Source: a virus. From it: a DNA stretch of 29,555 nucleotides. The first letter of the stretch is position 1, and each line of letters starts with the position of its first letter. This document shows, one piece after another, positions 1 through 8,318 of this stretch. The translations under genes were made by a program, and so were the position numbers. Location of the stretch: IMG/VR virus record IMGVR_UViG_3300025141_000518, positions 1-29,555 of that record; one strand, given 5' to 3'. The notes beneath the pieces were generated by a model. It did no database searches and was not told where the DNA came from. It worked only from the letters and a program-made list of their open reading frames with translations.

Positions 1-247
1 GGTTATTATCTTTGGGCTTTGCGCCGTTGATATTGATGACTGTGCCTCTGTTTTCATTTTGCTCCTTATCGTCTAGCAGGTTAGAGAGTTCCTGTTTAGT
101 TGCCTCTAGGGCGTTTATTTGTCCTATTATATACTTGTATGTTTCCATATTGTCAACCCCTCCGGACGTTACAGAGATTGCTAATGTTCTGATTCTATTA
201 TCTAAAGCTCGTCTTAATTTATATATTACGTTTTCTAAATCAGCCAT
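1..247 (-). CDS. Hypothetical protein, C-terminus cut off by window edge
   Basis: An open frame begins at ATG 247-245 and runs off the left edge without a stop, giving 82 visible codons. The N-terminus (MADLENVIYKLRRALDNRIR) is charged and predicted helical; the second half (roughly residues 38-66) also reads as a helical, coiled-coil-like stretch rich in Glu, Lys and Leu. The upstream 58-aa gene stops at 249, so the two are separated by one base and probably translated together. It lies at the downstream end of the virion block, where scaffold, capsid or tail genes would be expected, but I recognise no domain. The function is unknown. Confidence 0.7.
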   Translation of the reverse strand, partial: MADLENVIYKLRRALDNRIRTLAISVTSGGVDNMETYKYIIGQINALEATKQELSNLLDDKEQNENRGTVININGAKPKDNN

Positions 248-248
248 A

Positions 249-425
249 TTATACTACACCAACTGCACTTAGGCAGTTAGGGCAATTCTTTCTAAATCTA
301 TTGTGGTCACTACAATGTAAGACCGCTTCTTTCATTTCTTCTATAGAAGTTTCTTCCAAAACTACTGGTTCTTCTTTTTTAGGTGTGAAAAAACCTTTCA
401 CCCAGTTTATAAAATGTTTAATCAT
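249..425 (-). CDS. Small protein with C-terminal Cys/His cluster (58 aa)
   Basis: This 58-aa frame starts at ATG 425-423, sharing one base with the TAA of the preceding 215-aa gene (TAATG junction), and ends with TAA at 251-249. The N-terminus is short and amphipathic (MIKHFINWVKGFFTPKK), followed by an acidic middle. The last 20 residues carry C38, H41, C48 and C51 (CSDH...NCPNC), a spacing compatible with one zinc-binding site. The tight coupling to both neighbours is the main argument that it is real. The function is unknown; a small zinc-ribbon accessory protein is the best description. Confidence 0.65.
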   Translation of the reverse strand: MIKHFINWVKGFFTPKKEEPVVLEETSIEEMKEAVLHCSDHNRFRKNCPNCLSAVGVV

Positions 426-1072
426 TATTTTATTTGACAGCCTACTTTTTTACCACCCATGACTGCGCCACCGCTAGCATATTTTTTTCTCTTCTCACCT
501 CTAACCCACATATGTGGTCCATGAGGTCTAGGTTTTTTTGCTTTTCCACCTTTAGCCATTTTCATCGACTTTTCTTTTCGGGCTTTGTTTTCTGCCTTCC
601 ACTGTATGTCTAATGATTTATCTCCATAATCTTCTATTTTATAAGTTTTATCGTCAAAACGTTTTGCAGCTCTTTTTATACTAGCCCAGCTTCCTTCTCT
701 TGTAGCGTGGGGTTTTTTGTGAATTTTTTCATCTGAAGCGCCCAAAACTCTCGTTCCTTTTGGAAATGCACTTTCTATAGTAATTACTTTTGGTTTTCGT
801 TTTCGTTTGTAATCAGGACCCATACTTCTTCCTCCGGGTTTTCCTCTTGTTGCTCTAGGTCCAGCTTTTCTAGCGTTTTCTTTTCTAAAGTGTCTTTTAT
901 ATCTGTTTTGTTCAGGTGTCGTCGGTTTTCGTGCTGCAGTTCCACCTGTTGCTAATTCACTTCTAATTCTATCTTTTTCTTCTCTTAAATTTCTTTTGCC
1001 TTTTGAAGTGTGAGCTTTTTCAGCGTCTACTCTTCCAAGTTCTTCTAATCTATTTTCTCTTTTAGTATTCAT
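425..1072 (-). CDS. Lys/Arg-rich hypothetical protein with C-terminal YASGGAV motif
   Basis: The 215-aa product is extremely basic and hydrophilic, dominated by Lys, Arg and Gly, with no membrane segment. Its C-terminal portion contains MAKGGKAKKPRP and then YASGGAV (residues 198-204), only 11 residues from the end. Similar [FY]A-x-GG-[IA]-[AV] segments end the 681-aa and 448-aa proteins upstream in the same transcription unit. Start and stop are both TAATG junctions (with the 120-aa gene before it and the 58-aa gene after it). The composition suggests binding to nucleic acid or to acidic virion proteins, but this is inference; no domain was recognised. Confidence 0.75.
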   Translation of the reverse strand: MNTKRENRLEELGRVDAEKAHTSKGKRNLREEKDRIRSELATGGTAARKPTTPEQNRYKRHFRKENARKAGPRATRGKPGGRSMGPDYKRKRKPKVITIESAFPKGTRVLGASDEKIHKKPHATREGSWASIKRAAKRFDDKTYKIEDYGDKSLDIQWKAENKARKEKSMKMAKGGKAKKPRPHGPHMWVRGEKRKKYASGGAVMGGKKVGCQIK

Positions 1073-1434
1073 TACTTATCATATCCTTTTTTAGGTGGAT
1101 TAGAAGGATCAACTGGAGCATCATAGTCTCCAATTGAATAAGCTCTTTTAGTATCTTTCATATGTTGAATTTTTTTCTTAGCTTTTTCTCCTTTATGAAC
1201 AGCATCTTTATGTTTGTTCATTTCATGAATATTTTTTAAATAAAAATGACCTTTACCTGCTTCTTTACTTTGTTCTAAAGATTTTTTAGTAGGTTTAACA
1301 GATTTAATATCAGGACTTCTTTCACCGTACTTAATACGTTCTTCACGCGTAGATTTACCAGCTGAAATTTTTTTCTGTTTATATTTTTTAACAGCTCTAC
1401 CAAAGCCTTTTTTTGCTATTCCAAATATGCTCAT
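1072..1434 (-). CDS. Basic hypothetical protein (120 aa)
   Basis: A 120-aa, strongly Lys-rich protein beginning MSIFGIAKKGFGRAVKKYKQ, an amphipathic basic helix. The remainder is hydrophilic with scattered His and Tyr and ends in a Pro-rich tail (DPSNPPKKGYDK). The start has AGGA five bases upstream on the minus strand, and the stop overlaps the ATG of the 215-aa gene by one base. It sits among other small basic proteins downstream of the portal. No family is recognised and no enzymatic motif is visible. A virion-associated or DNA-binding role would be a guess from charge alone. Confidence 0.7.
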   Translation of the reverse strand: MSIFGIAKKGFGRAVKKYKQKKISAGKSTREERIKYGERSPDIKSVKPTKKSLEQSKEAGKGHFYLKNIHEMNKHKDAVHKGEKAKKKIQHMKDTKRAYSIGDYDAPVDPSNPPKKGYDK

Positions 1435-1439
1435 AAGTC

Positions 1440-1661
1440 CTACTTATTAATTTTTTGGTTGGGTCTTTTTCCCCATTTTCCGTAAGACTCATCTCTACGA
1501 TCTTTCATAGATTGTTTCTTACCAGATTCTTTTCCAGTTCTCATGCCTAGAGATTCATCTTCTCTATCTTTGTAGCCTTGCTTCTTAGCTTTGCCACCTT
1601 TTTTCATTCCTTTACTTGCGTAAGGAAATCTGACATTTGATCTAACACCGTTCTGTCTCAT
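1440..1661 (-). CDS. Basic small protein with internal DR-DES repeat (73 aa)
   Basis: The 73-aa product is Lys/Gly-rich and starts after a clear AGGAG. It holds two imperfect copies of a short unit: KDREDESLGMRTGK at about residues 31-44 and KDRRDESYGKWGK at about 53-65, joined by ESGKKQSM. Upstream is FPYASKGMKKGGKAKK, related in flavour to the Gly-Gly motifs of neighbouring proteins. It lies five bases upstream of the 120-aa gene, in the same leftward unit. Small DR-DES-type proteins are familiar from uncultured marine phages, but I know no function for them. Confidence 0.7.
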   Translation of the reverse strand: MRQNGVRSNVRFPYASKGMKKGGKAKKQGYKDREDESLGMRTGKESGKKQSMKDRRDESYGKWGKRPNQKINK

Positions 1662-1673
1662 ATTTTCTCCTAA

Positions 1674-2057
1674 CTATTTTTTTCCATTTCTGAAAATTTG
1701 TGTACCCTTTATACCATAAATACTTGCAACTACAAGTATCCATAAATTTGTAAACCAGCTCGGCAATGCTTGAAAATGCTCAAAGAAGACTTTTATTTTG
1801 TCCATTGCCTGGACATCGTCTGAAAAGACTCCATATGCGAGCACCACGATTGGGAGTGTGAGAATTATCAAAACCGCCTCGTCCTTATAATCTGACTGAC
1901 GCGCTTCTAATAATTTGCCCTGGTAAGCTTCCTCACCTCGAGCTTGTCGCTCTGCATGCAATACCTGTGCGTCAGACATTGCTATTTTTGCCTTCTGCTT
2001 GTTAGCGTAAATTTTACTTCCAGCAGAAACGGCTAATTTAATTGCCGATAACCACAT
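1674..2057 (-). CDS. Putative holin (GTA_holin_3TM-like), 127 aa
   Basis: I place the start at ATG 2057-2055 (MWLSAIK), one base after the stop of the preceding 78-aa gene. The longer frame to 2111 begins with GTG and overlaps that gene by over 50 bases, so it is less likely. The N-terminal 60 residues are amphipathic and helical. Two hydrophobic segments follow, near residues 61-78 (AVLIILTLPIVVLAYG) and 102-118 (TNLWILVVASIYGIKG), linked by an acidic stretch and LPSWF. This layout fits the GTA_holin_3TM type of small membrane protein, which would permeabilise the inner membrane for lysis. The assignment rests on topology and general pattern; another small phage membrane protein is possible. 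Confidence 0.6.
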   Translation of the reverse strand: MWLSAIKLAVSAGSKIYANKQKAKIAMSDAQVLHAERQARGEEAYQGKLLEARQSDYKDEAVLIILTLPIVVLAYGVFSDDVQAMDKIKVFFEHFQALPSWFTNLWILVVASIYGIKGTQIFRNGKK

Positions 2058-2058
2058 A

Positions 2059-2295
2059 TTAGAACCAAGTTGCTGTCTGTTTTCTAGCTTTAGTAGATGA
2101 ACCTTTGCCACCTGTACTTCTAACAGTCACTTTATCACCAGTTGCAATTCTAGCACTTGATCCTCTAATACTAGATTTAGCTCTTGGATCTTTTATTAAA
2201 TTCTGAGGTGGAATAGAAATTTTATTTCCGCCTTTTAAGTAACCGTCTTTGTTAGTAAACATTGACTGATTGTATCCTTTGCCTTCTTTTGCCAT
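2059..2295 (-). CDS. Hypothetical basic Gly/Ser/Lys-rich protein (78 aa)
   Basis: This 78-aa protein begins MAKEGKGYNQSM after an AGGAG placed six bases before the ATG. It is hydrophilic, without Cys or membrane segments. The middle (NKISIPPQNLIKDPRAKSS) is followed by a Ser/Thr/Gly-rich, basic tail that looks disordered. It is the first gene after the portal in this unit and its stop lies one base from the start of the putative holin. I recognise no family. The position suggests a minor virion component, but nothing in the sequence shows it. Confidence 0.65.
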   Translation of the reverse strand: MAKEGKGYNQSMFTNKDGYLKGGNKISIPPQNLIKDPRAKSSIRGSSARIATGDKVTVRSTGGKGSSTKARKQTATWF

Positions 2296-2321
2296 ATTTT
2301 TCTCCTAATGGTTTGTATATA

Positions 2322-4802
2322 CTAAGATTTAGGACCTTTCAAGGTCTTAACATCTTTAGCCTTCATTCTATCTGAAGTTAGTTTAACATCAGCAGATATC
2401 AATGATTTTTCAATTGCTGTATCTGCTCTTAAATTAGCTAAATCTTCGTTCTGTTCCAGTTTATCATCAGTGATTTCTCTGTTTTGAACCATTTTAGCTT
2501 TATCTAAATTCATTCTTTGATCTAGTTCTTGTTGTTTTCTTTCAGCATCCATTGCTTTAAGATCTACTTCTCTCTCTTTAAGTTTCAATAATGGATCATG
2601 ATCAAATCTGCTAGTAATAGCTTTTTCCTCGTTTAAAAATTCCTCAGTCATATCTGCAATCAATACAGCTTTTCGAGCTTCAATTTTTTGAGATATTTGT
2701 TGAAGTTGTTGCTGGACTTGTGGGTTTTGAACAGCCTGCTGTTGCATTTGCGGTAACACTTGAAACTCTTGTGCAAATTCCAATTGTACTTGTTCTTGTG
2801 CCATCAATGATATGTGCTCCATAATATTTTTTTCTAATGCTGCAGTAATGCTAGGATTATTTCTAACAAAGTTACTTGCCATAAAATTTAAGTGAGCAGT
2901 TATATGTGCTCTATGATCTTGACCTGGGAACGCTTGAAAAGGTTTCATACCCATTGCATCGATATGTTCGATTGCTGGATCTTTTGGTTGATTCGGTGGA
3001 GGTGGTGGTAATATTCTATCAATATCCTTTACACCTAATGCTTCATACATTTTTCTATAACACATATATAAATTGTGCATCTGTGGATTAGACATAGCTA
3101 ATTGCAATTCAGATTGTGCTAATGAAATTCTTTGTGACATTGAAAATATATTTGGATCAGCAACAGGTAGAATATCTACTCTATCATCAAAATCTTGAAC
3201 TTTAATATTTCTTTGTCCACCTACAACATCATAAGGATATTCTGGAGGTAAATAAGTTTTAAAGATATTAGCAAGTAATTTAAATTCTTGCTTTAACGAT
3301 ACATACAGTCTTTTATGGATTGCTGACATTACCCGAGAGCCACGCTCTAATAGGGCTACAGTCGTACCAACAGCTGCTGATTGGTTCCCGTCACCGACTT
3401 GCATGTCAGCAATCGACGCGAATCTTTGTCCTGCTTGAACGACTATTCCCATCAATTGCAATAATGTAGCAGAAGGTTCCTTGTAAGGTAAGAATACAAA
3501 TGCATCTTTTAAGTTTCCTCCTGGTGTATCTACATCTTTAAATTCACCTGGTTGTATGTTTGCGGCATCATCTTTTACTCTGACACCTCTTTGTTTAAAT
3601 CCTGCCGGAAGATTTGATAAAGTTCCCGCGTCTAATAATTGACGGAGAGCCGCAGTTGCAGTACGGCTCAATCCGCCAATCATATGAATGAGTCCAAGGC
3701 CATAAAATCCAAGTCCTGGCAGAAATTTGAAATGGACGAAATATTGGATCTTATTTTTCTTTGGATCATTGGGCGCGAAGTTTCGTCTTATCGACAAAAC
3801 TTTCCGACTACCTTGCTCGATTGTAACGATGTAAGGTAATTTTATTCCTGTTGGTTCGCCATCCGGACCAACGTCTTCAAAACCTTCTAAATCAAGGTCT
3901 ACGTGGAATTCTAGTAATGTATATAAAGGTTCAACTCTTTGTGATTTAGTCATACCTTCTAATTCTAATTCTTTTTTCTTTAATTCATTTGTATTTACAT
4001 CTTGTGGTCTGTTTAATTCTATATCAGAATAAAAACCATTTACTTGTTGTTTACGTAAATCATTTTCAGACACTTTAATTACATGACAAACTGAAGTCGC
4101 ATCTTGTAAAGATGTTGCAGTGTATGGCACGATTAAATCATCTGCTGGTACAAATTTAGATACAGCTCTACCTAATAATTCATCATAATAAATTTTTTTA
4201 AATGTAGAACCTGCAAGTGGAAGATAAAATAACATTTGATCAAACTCAGGTTCGTATTCTTTCATTTGATCCATGAGTTGATAGTTCATGAAATCTTTAA
4301 CACGCTGAGACTGTTGTTCTTTCTGGGGATTCGATGCTCCCATAGTTTGAGTTCTTACTGGTCCATCAGCTGGGAGTAACTCTTTATAAGCGAGCGCCTG
4401 AAACTGAGTAACAGCTTCAGCAAGTACCGGGTGAGTCGCCCCCGACGCGCCTTGGAAAGGTTCGGTTCTATTTTCATATTTGAATCCTAACAGATCTAAG
4501 CCTACAGTGTAAGCCCTTTCCCAATCAGCACGAGATACTTTATATTCTCTATAATCTCCCTCAAGCCTATTGGCTAGTGGATCAGTAATGTCTTCTGGTA
4601 ATAAATCATTTAAGTTTGCAAAGTGATCACCCTCTTCTGGAAGAGGCATTGCATTTGGATCAAAATCAATTGTTGCCCCTTCTTCGTCTTCTATAACTTC
4701 AACGGGACCTTGTGGTGTTTCTGGTGCCTCCAAATTAACAACCTCTGCAACTTCGTCGTCTGGTCGTTTAACATTTGGGAGACTTTTATCTATTTCTGCC
4801 AT
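2322..4802 (-). CDS. Portal protein (P22-like family)
   Basis: The 826-aa product has the length and layout of P22-type portals, the dodecameric ring at the capsid vertex through which DNA is packaged and ejected. An acidic N-terminal tail (about 1-70) precedes the core, which includes a FEPFQGASGATHPVLAEA-like segment (here TEPFQGASGATHPVLAEA), a wing and stem region, and FYGLGLIHMIGGLSRTATAA. A Pro run lies near residue 600. The last about 150 residues are Gln/Glu/Lys-rich and predicted to be long helix or coiled coil, resembling a barrel extension. AGGAG lies eight bases upstream of the ATG. The gene follows TerL and two unknown genes, consistent with a packaging block. A 50-aa gene overlaps its start by 17 bases. 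Confidence 0.85.
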   Translation of the reverse strand: MAEIDKSLPNVKRPDDEVAEVVNLEAPETPQGPVEVIEDEEGATIDFDPNAMPLPEEGDHFANLNDLLPEDITDPLANRLEGDYREYKVSRADWERAYTVGLDLLGFKYENRTEPFQGASGATHPVLAEAVTQFQALAYKELLPADGPVRTQTMGASNPQKEQQSQRVKDFMNYQLMDQMKEYEPEFDQMLFYLPLAGSTFKKIYYDELLGRAVSKFVPADDLIVPYTATSLQDATSVCHVIKVSENDLRKQQVNGFYSDIELNRPQDVNTNELKKKELELEGMTKSQRVEPLYTLLEFHVDLDLEGFEDVGPDGEPTGIKLPYIVTIEQGSRKVLSIRRNFAPNDPKKNKIQYFVHFKFLPGLGFYGLGLIHMIGGLSRTATAALRQLLDAGTLSNLPAGFKQRGVRVKDDAANIQPGEFKDVDTPGGNLKDAFVFLPYKEPSATLLQLMGIVVQAGQRFASIADMQVGDGNQSAAVGTTVALLERGSRVMSAIHKRLYVSLKQEFKLLANIFKTYLPPEYPYDVVGGQRNIKVQDFDDRVDILPVADPNIFSMSQRISLAQSELQLAMSNPQMHNLYMCYRKMYEALGVKDIDRILPPPPPNQPKDPAIEHIDAMGMKPFQAFPGQDHRAHITAHLNFMASNFVRNNPSITAALEKNIMEHISLMAQEQVQLEFAQEFQVLPQMQQQAVQNPQVQQQLQQISQKIEARKAVLIADMTEEFLNEEKAITSRFDHDPLLKLKEREVDLKAMDAERKQQELDQRMNLDKAKMVQNREITDDKLEQNEDLANLRADTAIEKSLISADVKLTSDRMKAKDVKTLKGPKS

Positions 4803-4938
4803 TTAAATTCTCCTGCTTCTTCTTATCTTGTTTTTTATCTTTAATCAACCCCTGTGGATTAGGGCCTCTTAATGGTGGTATTTCCTTCCATTTAACGTTC
4901 TTCATGTTTTTAACTAATGTTGGATTATTTTTTGACAT
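4786..4938 (-). CDS. Small Lys-rich protein between the 681-aa gene and portal (50 aa)
   Basis: A 50-aa frame runs from ATG 4938-4936 to TAA 4788-4786. It overlaps the end of the 681-aa gene by 14 bases and the start of the portal gene by 17. The middle reads KWKEIPPLRGPNPQGL, a compact Pro/Gly motif, and the C-terminus is a run of Lys, Asp and Gln. Overlap at both ends fills what would otherwise be a 120-base gap in a tightly packed operon and suggests translational coupling into the portal. The peptide pattern looks familiar from marine phages but has no function I know. Confidence 0.6.
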   Translation of the reverse strand: MSKNNPTLVKNMKNVKWKEIPPLRGPNPQGLIKDKKQDKKKQENLNGRNR

Positions 4939-6970
4939 TTAAACTCGCTATTCCGCCTTGTGCATATCTAGGAACAATTTGTGATTGCCAATTTCTATCA
5001 GCTATAATTCCTCGTTCTGTTCTCTCGTCTATTCTTGCCTGTTTTTCTTTTGCTATTCGTTCTCTTGTCTCCGCTGCCTCTTCCTGAGCTTGTAGCCACA
5101 ATTCTTTACTCCATTGATCCGGAACTTCTCCAGAAAGCAATTGTTCTACAGCATCTTCAGTTCCTCCTTGAACCCAAGGAGTATCAATTAAAAATGGATC
5201 TAAGTTTAATGTAATTTTATCCTTAATACCTTGTAAAACATTTTCTCTGGATTTTTCTCTTCTTGCTTTATCCATTCCTATTCTTCCTTGAGGATTAATT
5301 GTTTGATTTTGTAAGTTCACATATTGATCTCCCAATTCTAAAGCTTTTTCCTGTTGAACAGCTAATGAATTTTCTGGAAGTGCTGCTTCAAATTCTTCTT
5401 GTTCTGATTGACCTAATATTGGACCAAAACCATAATCAGTTGCATTCCCTAAAATTCTTTTCCAAGATTCTCCAGCTGCATAATCTCCAATTGCAAATGG
5501 AACCATAAAACCTATTTCAGCTAACACACCATAACCAGTCCACTTAGCAGCGCCCATAGCTCCTCTCATAAGTTTTGTAAATTTACCTAATTTTTGAATT
5601 GCATCTTTGCTTCCATCAGCTGCTTCTGCAACAGTTTTATTGTATCCTTTTTTATAATCAGCTACTGAAGTACATTTACCTCCTTCACCTTTTCTACATG
5701 GAATACCAGAACGAACTAAAGCTTCTCTTAAACCTTTAAATTTTGTTTCATCAAATTTTTTTAAACCTGTTTCAACAAAATCTTCTACTTCTTTAATAGA
5801 TTCAAAACCTTTTCCACCATATCGTAAACCTGTTTTATTATCTGTTAAAGTAATTCCTAATTTTTTTAATCGGTTATCCACATCTATTTTATCAAATACA
5901 CCTGAGTTAATTTCAGTTCTTATTGCTCGTGCTTTTGAATTAGCAATACGTGTTACTAATTGAAGATCTTTAGTAGGAGTATGTTTAACTCCCCTTACGT
6001 GGTGTTTTTCTAAAGCTGATCTAGTTACATCAACTCCTTTTTCATCAATTAAATAATTTAATAAATGATTTAATTGTAATCTACTATCTATAGGCACTCC
6101 ACCTTTAGTAAGAATATCTTGAATAGCTTGATTAGGAAGAGTTCTAGTTTTTTTAGTTATATCAACTAGTCTTTTAGTTTCTCCATAATCAGGATGAGAA
6201 GTTGCAACTTGTAGTCCATCATATTTATCAGCCCATTTTTTAGCTCCGTAATATTTATTTCCATCTGGGTCTATGTGACCAATAATTTTTTTGTTGCCTT
6301 TTATAGTTTCCCAAATTGGTTCATAACCAGCTCTATCCATTTGTGATAATAACCATCCATCAGCAGCGCCTAAATTATAGGCATATTTCCATTCTTCAGG
6401 ATTACCTACAAATCTTCTTATCTGTTCATATAAAGCTTTAGATTCTCCTTTTCCTCCAGCTGCAATTCCGTATTTTCCTTTTACGTAAGTTCCATCTGCA
6501 TTTTTACTAAAATCAATATCTACATCATGAAAATGTTCTTTAATTGCTATTTGAGCTTCTTCGGTAAGATCACCAAACTGTTTACTAGCTATTTTTCCTG
6601 CTTCTTGTTTAGTTACACGTTTTGCATAGTCAACACCCTCTGTTAAATATTTTTGTATAGTTTCTGATTTACCTCCAACTGCTTTCATAATTTGTTGTTG
6701 AGTTGGTAGTTTACCATCATTGTCTAATTTAAATTGTTCTACAAAGTCTTTTAATTTTTTAGTTGCTTTTCGCTTTTTAGTTTCTGCTGCTTTAGGAGCA
6801 TAAAATTTACTTCTACCAGGTCCAACGTCCTTACCATCTTCAAACCCGATCCGTCCACCTTCAGCAAGGTCCATGGTTCGTGGTTCAAGGGCCTGTCTTA
6901 AAACAGGGTTCTTGATTACCGGCTCTTGGCTCTCTTCCATTCCAAACTTAATTAATTGTTTAAGATTCAT
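4925..6970 (-). CDS. Large virion-block protein with HNH-like patch and GGRIGF/GGIA motifs (681 aa)
   Basis: The 681-aa product matches no family I can name with certainty. Visible features: DLAEGGRIGFEDG at residues 35-46; a basic linker; a segment at 295-350 with EKHHVRG (321-327) followed by TKDLQLVTRIANSKARA, which resembles the His-His and Asn/Leu pattern of HNH nucleases; a C-x7-C pair (C425, C433); a hydrophobic stretch near 475-495 (TGYGVLAEIGFMVPFAIG); a Glu/Arg-rich helical region at 605-655; and YAQGGIASLNVKK at the extreme C-terminus. It starts with TAATG overlap after the 448-aa gene, with AGGAG upstream, and lies between TerL and portal. An internal or ejected virion protein is plausible; nuclease activity is untested. 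Confidence 0.75.
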   Translation of the reverse strand: MNLKQLIKFGMEESQEPVIKNPVLRQALEPRTMDLAEGGRIGFEDGKDVGPGRSKFYAPKAAETKKRKATKKLKDFVEQFKLDNDGKLPTQQQIMKAVGGKSETIQKYLTEGVDYAKRVTKQEAGKIASKQFGDLTEEAQIAIKEHFHDVDIDFSKNADGTYVKGKYGIAAGGKGESKALYEQIRRFVGNPEEWKYAYNLGAADGWLLSQMDRAGYEPIWETIKGNKKIIGHIDPDGNKYYGAKKWADKYDGLQVATSHPDYGETKRLVDITKKTRTLPNQAIQDILTKGGVPIDSRLQLNHLLNYLIDEKGVDVTRSALEKHHVRGVKHTPTKDLQLVTRIANSKARAIRTEINSGVFDKIDVDNRLKKLGITLTDNKTGLRYGGKGFESIKEVEDFVETGLKKFDETKFKGLREALVRSGIPCRKGEGGKCTSVADYKKGYNKTVAEAADGSKDAIQKLGKFTKLMRGAMGAAKWTGYGVLAEIGFMVPFAIGDYAAGESWKRILGNATDYGFGPILGQSEQEEFEAALPENSLAVQQEKALELGDQYVNLQNQTINPQGRIGMDKARREKSRENVLQGIKDKITLNLDPFLIDTPWVQGGTEDAVEQLLSGEVPDQWSKELWLQAQEEAAETRERIAKEKQARIDERTERGIIADRNWQSQIVPRYAQGGIASLNVKK

Positions 6971-8316
6971 TATTCTCCTAACATCTTAGCAATACCACCG
7001 GATGCAAAGTCATCTGCCATGTCTGCAGCAGCATCCGCATCAGCTTCTGCTTTACCTTGTTCCCATTCTAACTGTTGAGCTTTTTTAGTTGGTTTAGATT
7101 TTTTAACTTTACCAGTTGCAAACATTTCTACTTCATCAAAGTTAGATCCATGATCACCGAATTTTTCAATAGTTGATTCTTCAAACTTAACGTTTTCTGG
7201 ATGGCCTCCAGTAAATTCTGCTTCTTCAACCCAGAATTCTTCTTTAGTCTTGGATCCTTTACCATGTGCTACAACTTTTCCTTCTTTAACGATAGGAGGT
7301 TCAATCAATTCTGACGCTTTATATTCTAATCTAACTGGTTGACCATAATGACCATCTGGAAAACCATGTTTATCTCTTCCAATATCAACCCACACATCTC
7401 CGTTGTTTAAATCTTGACTGACAGAGATAGGTGTTTTGGAATCTGGTAATTTAGTTGTATGAGTAATGAGTCTATCGTATTCTGTTATTTTTTCTGCTTT
7501 ACCTTCTTTAATAACTTTATTTACAAGAGGCTTGAACCATGCTGGCATGCCTGGAATATCTTTAATTGGAACTTGTGTTAATTCTTTTGCAATCTGTTTT
7601 TTACCACCACCTTTAAGTAAACCAAATAATCCTGATTTCGCAGCGCCTACTGTTGCGGCTCCTGCTCCCATCGCTTTTAAAAAGGCTCTTCTTGCGGCAT
7701 TGAATCCTCCAAGACCAAAACCTATTCTTTCATTTGTATCTTCTGCAAGTAAATAACTTAAACCGGTTCTACCACCTTGTGCAAAGTCTTCTGTTTCATC
7801 AATGATGTTTCTTTCAAATATGTGATCGGTAACACTTTCGTCACCTGCAATTTTTTCTCTGTCTGCTTTTGATAAACTTTTATATCGACCTTCTCCTTTT
7901 AAAACTTTATTAGTTTCTTTCATTGCCTCAATTGGGTCTAATTTTTTAATATCTGTAATAACTCTTTCAACAGTAACTACTTCTTCTGCAAAAGGTTTAC
8001 CAAAATCTGCTTTAATAACTTTACCTCTTTTACCAAATAATGCTTCTGTAATACCTCTACCTTCAGGACTATCTGCAGATATAACTTTAGGTGATTGTGG
8101 TTTATTAAGTTCAATTAAATATTTAAGTTCTTGTTCAGACATTTTATCTAGATCTTGACCTTGTCTTTTAGCCGACTCAGCCCATCTTTTTACTTTTGCA
8201 TCAACATTACTAGATAAAGTTTTACTAATAGACATAATACCTTCCTGTTGGAAAGGTGCACTTTCCTTCATTGCTTGCTTCATCAACAATTTTCTTAAAA
8301 TAGATAATCCTGCCAT
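6970..8316 (-). CDS. Virion-block protein with Gly-Gly motifs and internal twin-Arg-like segment (448 aa)
   Basis: This 448-aa protein has an N-terminal charged helical region (about 1-170), then FAQGGRTGLSYLL (178-190), NERIGFGLGG (195-204) and RRAFLKAMGAGAATVGAA (209-226), followed by a hydrophobic/Gly stretch to about 236. The RRxFLK plus hydrophobic run looks like a Tat signal core but is internal, not N-terminal. A beta-rich domain follows (about 255-395; PGMPAWFKPLVNKVIKEG, then NNGDVWVDIG), and the protein ends DDFASGGIAKMLGE. It lies directly downstream of TerL (two bases apart). I recognise the general pattern from uncultured marine phages but know no function. A membrane-interacting virion protein is one reading of the central segment. 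Confidence 0.75.
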   Translation of the reverse strand: MAGLSILRKLLMKQAMKESAPFQQEGIMSISKTLSSNVDAKVKRWAESAKRQGQDLDKMSEQELKYLIELNKPQSPKVISADSPEGRGITEALFGKRGKVIKADFGKPFAEEVVTVERVITDIKKLDPIEAMKETNKVLKGEGRYKSLSKADREKIAGDESVTDHIFERNIIDETEDFAQGGRTGLSYLLAEDTNERIGFGLGGFNAARRAFLKAMGAGAATVGAAKSGLFGLLKGGGKKQIAKELTQVPIKDIPGMPAWFKPLVNKVIKEGKAEKITEYDRLITHTTKLPDSKTPISVSQDLNNGDVWVDIGRDKHGFPDGHYGQPVRLEYKASELIEPPIVKEGKVVAHGKGSKTKEEFWVEEAEFTGGHPENVKFEESTIEKFGDHGSNFDEVEMFATGKVKKSKPTKKAQQLEWEQGKAEADADAAADMADDFASGGIAKMLGE

Positions 8317-8318
8317 AA

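Noticed and set aside
12-272. 86-codon rightward frame at the left edge
   Set aside because: It is antisense to the better-supported leftward frame at 1-247, which is one base from its upstream neighbour and has a protein-like composition.
7600-7695. 448-aa protein as a Tat-exported enzyme
   Set aside because: The twin-Arg segment is over 200 residues from the start, so a normal Tat signal is not possible; listed only as an oddity.
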